IMG/VR virus record: IMGVR_UViG_3300011116_000225
Location: 1 to 64,000 of that record
DNA from: a virus
DNA length: 64,000 nucleotides
Direction: 5' to 3' (one strand)
Part shown: positions 59,018-64,000 of the stretch, piece by piece
Numbering within the stretch: the first letter of the stretch is position 1
Layout of the letters: every line of letters begins with the position of its first letter
The notes under the pieces: generated by a model
Told to the model about the DNA's origin: nothing
Databases searched by the model: none
What the model saw: only the letters and a program-made list of their open reading frames with translations
Translations under genes and position numbers: made by a program

Positions 59018-60291
59018 GATATTTATCTGTGTGCTCTGGCATTGAGGCCGCCACAGTTGCTTGGCATCCACTTGGGTGGACGGCAGCGGCCTATTCAGAG
59101 ATCGAAAAATTCCCATCGCAGGTGCTTGCGCACCATTACCCAGACGTGCCCAATGTGGGCGACATGACCAAATTTAAGGAGTGGAACATTGGAGCAATTG
59201 ACCTTCTTGTTGGAGGAACCCCCTGCCAATCATTCAGCGTTGCAGGACTTAGAAAAGGATTGGATGACCCGCGTGGCAACCTCATGCTCACATTCCTTGC
59301 CATTGCTGACCAACATCGCCCCCGATGGTTGGTTTGGGAAAACGTCCCCGGCGTCTTGTCATCTAACGGAGGAAAAGATTTTGGCACCTTCCTCGGGGCG
59401 CTGGGGGAACTCGGGTATGGGTTCGCATACCGAATTCTTGACGCTCAGTACTTTGGAGTGGCCCAAAGACGCCGCCGTGTGTTTGTTGTCGGATACCTTG
59501 GAGACTGGAGAGTTGCCGCAGCGGTTCTTTTTGAGCGCCACAGCTTGTCAGGGGATTCTGCGCCGAGCAGAGAAAAGAGGGAAGGTGCTGCCGCCAATGC
59601 TAGAGAAAGCTCTGAAGTCGGTAGTCTGATTCCAGCAATGCACTCAGAACTATGCCCATCACTCAAAGCGCGTGATGCCAAAGGCCCATCAAGTGACGGT
59701 GACGGTGACGGTGCAATACTTGTGCCAATGGCGCAACCCATTGCATATGCCTTTGATAGTTTGTCATCCAACTCTATGAAAAGCGCAAACCCTGTCAGCG
59801 GATGCAATAAAGTCGAAATATCTAAATCGCTGGACACATCAAGAGGGCTTGATCCATCATGCAACCAAGGCGGTATTGGTGTGGCCCAACCCATCTCATT
59901 CAGCGCCCAGATGTCAAACCCTCAGACTGATGTTGAGATGTCAGCAACCCTGCAGGCAAAAAAACCAATGGCGGTGGCAGTTGGCACTGACCTCTACAAC
60001 GGGGCAATCACTGGCGATGTTGCTTGCACCATGTCAACGCATGGAGGTGATGGAAATGGAACTGGCCCGACCGTGATGCAACAAATGGCCGTGCGCCGCC
60101 TCACCCCTGTCGAATGCGAGCGCCTGCAAGGTTTCCCCGACAACTACACAGACATCCAACTCAAAGGCAAAGTCACGCCAGACGGACCCAGGTACAAGGC
60201 ACTAGGTAACTCAATGGCGGTGCCCGTGATGGCATGGATCGGCAAAAGAATACAAGAAGTGGAGCAGATGCAATGCAAGCCGAACAGATAG
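59014..60291 (+). CDS. DNA cytosine-C5 methyltransferase, unit B only
   Basis: 425 residues from a GTG start with SD GGAG 10 bases ahead. Motif I LSVCSGIEAATVAW, motif IV GGTPCQSFSVAG with catalytic C71, motif VI WENVPG, motif VIII QRRRRVF and late motif X ALGNSMAVP. The region between VIII and IX (about 165-350) is a long target-recognition part of low similarity to common enzymes. No partner nuclease is present, so it is a solitary methyltransferase that probably shields phage DNA from host restriction. Its end overlaps the primase start by 19 bases, copying the tail of the microprotein in unit A. Confidence 0.92.
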   Translation: MRYLSVCSGIEAATVAWHPLGWTAAAYSEIEKFPSQVLAHHYPDVPNVGDMTKFKEWNIGAIDLLVGGTPCQSFSVAGLRKGLDDPRGNLMLTFLAIADQHRPRWLVWENVPGVLSSNGGKDFGTFLGALGELGYGFAYRILDAQYFGVAQRRRRVFVVGYLGDWRVAAAVLFERHSLSGDSAPSREKREGAAANARESSEVGSLIPAMHSELCPSLKARDAKGPSSDGDGDGAILVPMAQPIAYAFDSLSSNSMKSANPVSGCNKVEISKSLDTSRGLDPSCNQGGIGVAQPISFSAQMSNPQTDVEMSATLQAKKPMAVAVGTDLYNGAITGDVACTMSTHGGDGNGTGPTVMQQMAVRRLTPVECERLQGFPDNYTDIQLKGKVTPDGPRYKALGNSMAVPVMAWIGKRIQEVEQMQCKPNR

Positions 60292-62369
60292 CAAAGGCGC
60301 TTGGCAACGCGAAGAGAGTTGGCAAAGGATGGTTGGCAAGTTGCCCACTGCCAACGCATGGACAAGGGCACGGGGACAAGAACCCGAGTCTGTCAATCAG
60401 TGATGGTGAGGACGGCAAACCGCTGTTTAAGTGCCACTCTGGCTGCGATCAGCATCAGCTGTTTCACGCCATCAGGGACTATGGCCTGCTGCCAGAGATC
60501 GAGAAACGCGATCCATTGGCATCAATCAAGCCACTGCCAACGCTCACGCCGCAAGTGTTGGAGCACGAATGGGTATATGTGGACGAGGACGGGGAACCCT
60601 TGTTTGTGAAGCAACGGTTTAAGACCGGCACGGCCAAGGGCAAAGACTACAGGCAGATGCGTTGCGTCAAGCAGCCAGATGGAACCCATGTCAGGTTTCC
60701 AGGGTTCAAAGACACGCGCCTGGTGCCATACAGGTTCCCCGAGTTGTTGTCTGCAAAAACTGCAGGCCGCACCATATTTCTAACTGAGGGGGAAAAGGCA
60801 GCCGATGCCCTGGTATCGATTGGAGTTATCGCCACTAGTGCTCATGCAGGGTCAGGGTCATGGCCTGAAGAGATAACGCAGTACTTTGCCGGTGCAGTGG
60901 TCATCATGGTCCCCGACAACGACCTGGCCGGTTGGATGTACGCAGGCAAGGTGGCAGCGGCGCTGATCCCTGTGGTGAAGTCACTCAGGATCTTGGACCT
61001 GCCAGTGGAAGGGTTGACAGATGATGCTTGGGAGTGGGTCAATGTCCTGGGAGGCACCAGGCAGGCATTGGTGGAGCTGGCAAAACTGAGTCCATTGATA
61101 CGCCATGAAGATGACGTAACGATCCCGGAAAGATTAAGTGGGGCAACACCAAACGCAACAAACGTAAACGCACCAAACGCAACCAATCCAGGCAACGTCC
61201 ACCAGGAAACTGACAAGACGTACAAGCCCTTCAAGATTGAGTCATGGCAGTCAGTCAAGGATGAACCTATTAAGTGGTTAATACAAGACGTGATTCCAGA
61301 TCAGTCTTTGGTTGCCCTCTTTGGGCCGCCAGCCTCATTCAAGTCATTCCATGCAATGTCCATTGCTGAGTGCATCGCCAGTGGCAGGCCTTGGATGGGC
61401 AAAGAGATCAACGGCAGCGGTCCAGTTTTGTATATCGCGGGGGAGGGGTATGGGGGAATAGGGGCCAGGATTGCCGCCATCAAGCAGCACCACAAGACCC
61501 CTGACTCAGCCCAGCTCTATGTTGTGCGCTCCATGATCAACCTCAGATCAAGTGTGGATGACTTCACGAACCTGATCCTGGCAATCGATGAGCTGGTGCA
61601 GTTGATCGGCGTTCAACTGCGCATGATTGTCATTGATACCTTGGCACGGTCATTTGGCGGGGGCAATGAGAATAATTCTGATGATATGGGGGTCTATATC
61701 CAGTCATTGGGCAAGATCCAGAACCGCTACAAGTGCAGCCTCATGTTGCTGCATCATGCAGGCAAGGACAGTAGTAAAGGGTTGCGTGGGCACTCAAGCC
61801 TCTTGGCCGCGGTGGACACCCAGATGGAGATCTTGAGGTTCACAGACTCCATGAAAGGGCAGATATTTCTGTCCAAACAGAAGGACGGCGAGCAAGGTGA
61901 AAGGTACGGGTTTGAGGCCATCACGGTGGACATTGACAGGTCAGATCTGGGCCTGGAAAACGGCAGCAGTCTGGTCATCGAGGCGTCAGATGTTGGCGAC
62001 ACGAAGGACAGTGACCCAGAAAATAAGCCACAAAAGGGCAAACCAATTGGGGCAAAACAGAAGATTGCTGAGAAATCACTGAATGTTGCAATTAAAACCT
62101 TTGGCTCCATTATGGACACTCCAGAGGGACGCAAAAACACCATCACTTTGGACCAGTGGAAGGCCGAATTCACGGCCATGATCGGGTCAGATGTGTCCGC
62201 AAAAGACCTGGCAACGTACTGGTTAAGGGCCAAGGATCACGTCATAAAGAGTGGCTTTGGGACCATCAGAAACAGCAGCGTATGGGCCAACCGCAAGGAC
62301 GTGACTACTGGATTTGAGGCAGAGGCATTGCTCAAGGCAGGGAAAATGGCGGCATTGGTTGATGAATGA
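60273..62369 (+). CDS. Primase-helicase, unit B
   Basis: 698 residues from ATG 60273. Zinc, TOPRIM and Walker motifs are as in unit A. The linker between TOPRIM and ATPase (about 287-315) is different: an Asn/Thr-rich repeat, NATNVNAPNATN. Confidence 0.9.
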   Translation: MQAEQIAKALGNAKRVGKGWLASCPLPTHGQGHGDKNPSLSISDGEDGKPLFKCHSGCDQHQLFHAIRDYGLLPEIEKRDPLASIKPLPTLTPQVLEHEWVYVDEDGEPLFVKQRFKTGTAKGKDYRQMRCVKQPDGTHVRFPGFKDTRLVPYRFPELLSAKTAGRTIFLTEGEKAADALVSIGVIATSAHAGSGSWPEEITQYFAGAVVIMVPDNDLAGWMYAGKVAAALIPVVKSLRILDLPVEGLTDDAWEWVNVLGGTRQALVELAKLSPLIRHEDDVTIPERLSGATPNATNVNAPNATNPGNVHQETDKTYKPFKIESWQSVKDEPIKWLIQDVIPDQSLVALFGPPASFKSFHAMSIAECIASGRPWMGKEINGSGPVLYIAGEGYGGIGARIAAIKQHHKTPDSAQLYVVRSMINLRSSVDDFTNLILAIDELVQLIGVQLRMIVIDTLARSFGGGNENNSDDMGVYIQSLGKIQNRYKCSLMLLHHAGKDSSKGLRGHSSLLAAVDTQMEILRFTDSMKGQIFLSKQKDGEQGERYGFEAITVDIDRSDLGLENGSSLVIEASDVGDTKDSDPENKPQKGKPIGAKQKIAEKSLNVAIKTFGSIMDTPEGRKNTITLDQWKAEFTAMIGSDVSAKDLATYWLRAKDHVIKSGFGTIRNSSVWANRKDVTTGFEAEALLKAGKMAALVDE

Positions 62370-62397
62370 GTCATGCAATGTCTGACAATGTTATCCA

Positions 62398-62521
62398 TTA
62401 CAAATACTACAAACACCACAGATGTAGTGCAGTTGTAGTGCTACACATACTACAAACACTACAAACACCCCGAAGGGGTTGTTTGTAGTGTGGTGTGTAG
62501 TGTGGTGTTTGTGGTGTAGTG
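62398..62521. repeat. Iteron-like array, variant B
   Basis: Units read ACTACAAACA and TGTTTGTAGTG where unit A has ACCACAAACA and TGTTTGTGGTG. The central hairpin (62457-62490) has loop GAA and a CACTAC/GTAGTG pair in place of CACCAC/GTGGTG, so pairing is kept by paired changes. Confidence 0.65.
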
Positions 62522-62558
62522 ATTATTGATTTGATGATTAATGGATTGGAGGCAAAGG

Positions 62559-63257
62559 ATGAACGCAAAGCAGGGTCAAGTGGGTCAGGTCAAAAGTCGC
62601 ATACCCAGCCGTGGTGTTAAGCCAGATTTCCCGGCAACAGATTTTGAGATCAGGCAGGCATCATGGCTGGCTGAGATTGATCGCATTAAGGTGGATCAGG
62701 ATCGGAAATGGGGGACTGATAGATTGTGTACTTTAGTTGATCCAGCGTTTCGGGAGAAATTCTGGCAGCAACAGCAGCGGGTCTGGTCTGCTTGTCAGGC
62801 CAGGGACAGCGAAAAGCTCGAGAAGTCGGCAGCCGGGATGGTCAGGGCTTATCAGGCGCTCGAGGCTTGGGCAGTGGGTGTCGGTGTGTCACAACGGCCA
62901 ACGGTTGGCGCGGTGGAGCATGTTGGGAAAGATGGGAAGCTGATGGTTGTGGTCGCCACCAAGCAAGATGCAACCTGGTACCGCGAAAACCGGCCAGACG
63001 TTACCGGGCAACACGTCTGGTGCATGGAGGAGATTGAGCTGCTGATTGAGGCTGAGATCAACCAGGCAGTGGTCGAGGCCAAGATCAGGTACGCTAAGTA
63101 CGACCCGGTGGTGGTCAAGGTAGAGAAGCTGGGTGGTGAAACGGGCTTTGATGACTTTGTCAATGACCTGGACACTTCAGCACCATCCAAGGCACCTAAA
63201 ATGTTCGATAGCAAAACAGCGGAGAAATTTAAGCATGGACATAATCAATCGATTTAA
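62559..63257 (+). CDS. Conserved phage protein downstream of iterons, unit B
   Basis: 232 residues from ATG 62559 with SD GGAGG. Close to 27543-28241, differing most at residues 110-118. Confidence 0.7.
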   Translation: MNAKQGQVGQVKSRIPSRGVKPDFPATDFEIRQASWLAEIDRIKVDQDRKWGTDRLCTLVDPAFREKFWQQQQRVWSACQARDSEKLEKSAAGMVRAYQALEAWAVGVGVSQRPTVGAVEHVGKDGKLMVVVATKQDATWYRENRPDVTGQHVWCMEEIELLIEAEINQAVVEAKIRYAKYDPVVVKVEKLGGETGFDDFVNDLDTSAPSKAPKMFDSKTAEKFKHGHNQSI

Positions 63258-63321
63258 GGCACTTTGTGCCAAGTGCTGGGGTTGGGTACTTGATCGCGTT
63301 AAAACCTCTGGAAAGGGCTGA
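63235..63321 (+). CDS. CxxC microprotein, 28 residues, unit B
   Basis: MDIINRFKALCAKCWGWVL then a basic end; same length and CAKC pair as 28219-28305. Confidence 0.5.
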   Translation: MDIINRFKALCAKCWGWVLDRVKTSGKG

Positions 63322-63325
63322 AAAC

Positions 63326-63757
63326 ATGCCTGGAAGACCTAAATTTAGACGTGACATTGCTTTGCTGGAGGAACTTCCAGAAGAGATGATCTTTGCAATG
63401 GTCGAGGCTGGCAAGCCAATGTCGGCGATTTGCATCGAGCTGGGCATTGGGCGCAAGGCGTTAGAGACGTGGATCGAAGATCAGGATCGTCCTGATATGA
63501 TCGCCCGTGCGCGCGCAAAAGCAGCCGATGAGCTTGCGTGCGAGACGCTGGCGATAGCGGACAGCGCCGACCCGGAGCACGCCGCGCACGCTCGCGTCCG
63601 CATCCAGACGCGCCAGTGGCTGGCTGAGAAGTGGAAACCGAGCGTCTACGGCACCAAACAGGCGCAGATCCAGGTCAATATCCACTCAATGCGGATGGAC
63701 GCACTGCGCCATGCCGAGGTCATCGAGGCCGAGTTATCCACAGGGCAGGACAAATAA
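63326..63757 (+). CDS. terS: Terminase small subunit, unit B
   Basis: 143 residues from ATG 63326. The N-terminal half differs at many positions; bases 63524-63639 are nearly identical to unit A. Confidence 0.82.
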   Translation: MPGRPKFRRDIALLEELPEEMIFAMVEAGKPMSAICIELGIGRKALETWIEDQDRPDMIARARAKAADELACETLAIADSADPEHAAHARVRIQTRQWLAEKWKPSVYGTKQAQIQVNIHSMRMDALRHAEVIEAELSTGQDK

Positions 63758-63819
63758 GTGACCACTTATCCACAGATCAGATGGGATTGCCTGTGGATAA
63801 TGGCCATATCTGTGCATAA
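63734..63819. promoter_or_regulatory. Cluster of DnaA boxes, unit B
   Basis: TTATCCACA at 63734 and 63766, TGTGGATAA at 63792 and TGTGCATAA at 63811; the offset between first and last is the same as in unit A. Confidence 0.75.
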
Positions 63820-64000
63820 CCACTGTCGTATGCCCGTAATAACTTAACATAATGGACAATGTAGCGATTAGGCTTTTGATAACGATCAGACGATTCCAGA
63901 GTACATGCGGCATCGAGCGCAAGCAGTCACTAACCAGCAATTCACAGGCGCGTGCAAGTTGCGCACAGGCTGCTGGCCGCGCCGGTGCTGGCGCTGGCGC
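63758..64000 (+). other. Non-coding gap before the large terminase, cut by window end
   Basis: Same layout as 28742-29059: DnaA boxes, AT-rich repeats, then 64 bases identical to unit A (63918-63981). The window ends before the TerL start. Confidence 0.6.

Larger units (their letters stand above)
35506..64000. other. Genome unit B, a sister phage genome, incomplete at the window end
   Basis: From 35506 the gene order of unit A starts again at the scaffold gene and runs to just before the large terminase, where the window ends. The offset to unit A is 35505 bases at the capsid gene and 35016 at the small terminase; the shrinkage comes from replaced or missing accessory genes. Proteins are highly similar but not identical, so this is a second strain or species and not a simple duplicate. 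Confidence 0.85.

Noticed and set aside
1-64000. A true tandem prophage or a single jumbo concatemer
   Set aside because: No integrase, att sites or bacterial flanks are visible, A and B are different strains, and the exact 127-base repeat at base 1 is better explained by assembly. Not fully excluded.

Overview
The window holds two closely related tailed-phage genomes placed head to tail in the same orientation. Unit A is bases 1-35505 and unit B is bases 35506-64000 (cut off by the window end). Gene order is the same in both and most shared proteins differ by only scattered substitutions. The gene set (large terminase, P22/SU10-type portal, acidic scaffold, SU10-type major capsid, three very large Ala/Gly-rich ejection proteins, no tape measure, sheath or tail tube) indicates a short-tailed (podovirus-like) phage of about 35.5 kb. 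The host cannot be read from the sequence. A GH19 endolysin with holin and Rz/Rz1 spanins shows a Gram-negative host, and base composition and gene style fit a betaproteobacterium, but that is a guess. I see no integrase, DNA polymerase or RNA polymerase.

Layout of unit A. 1-6774: scaffold, major capsid, small virion proteins, a glycosyltransferase, head-tail adaptor, repeat protein and tail fibre. 6778-9342: membrane and lysis cassette. 9339-18209: tail structural protein, three ejection proteins and a terminal effector gene with an ADP-ribosyltransferase-like domain. 18176-21373: a leftward operon of about 14 small early genes. 21374-21616: divergent control region with a strong leftward promoter and a probable small structured RNA. 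21617-28305: rightward regulator and replication genes (Cro-like HTH, RuvC-like nuclease, PAPS-reductase-like protein, RecB/Cas4-like nuclease, ssDNA-binding protein, primase-helicase) and an iteron-like locus. 28310-35475: small terminase, a cluster of DnaA boxes, large terminase, small basic proteins, a second glycosyltransferase, a methyltransferase and the portal. The last gene runs into the scaffold gene that also opens the window.

Unit B repeats this from the scaffold gene to just before the large terminase. The main differences are the tail fibre and the gene after it, the terminal effector gene (ART domain in A, an unrelated protein in B), the early leftward operon, the DNA-modification cargo (PAPS-reductase-like gene only in A, cytosine-C5 methyltransferase only in B), and the sequence of the iterons.

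The first 127 bases of the window recur exactly at 35506-35632, and the first mismatch is at base 128. A repeat of that length starting at base 1 looks like the k-mer overlap of a de Bruijn assembly. The simplest reading is that unit A is a complete circularly permuted genome of 35505 bp, and that the assembler stepped from its end into a sister genome, B. A real tandem arrangement is not excluded.
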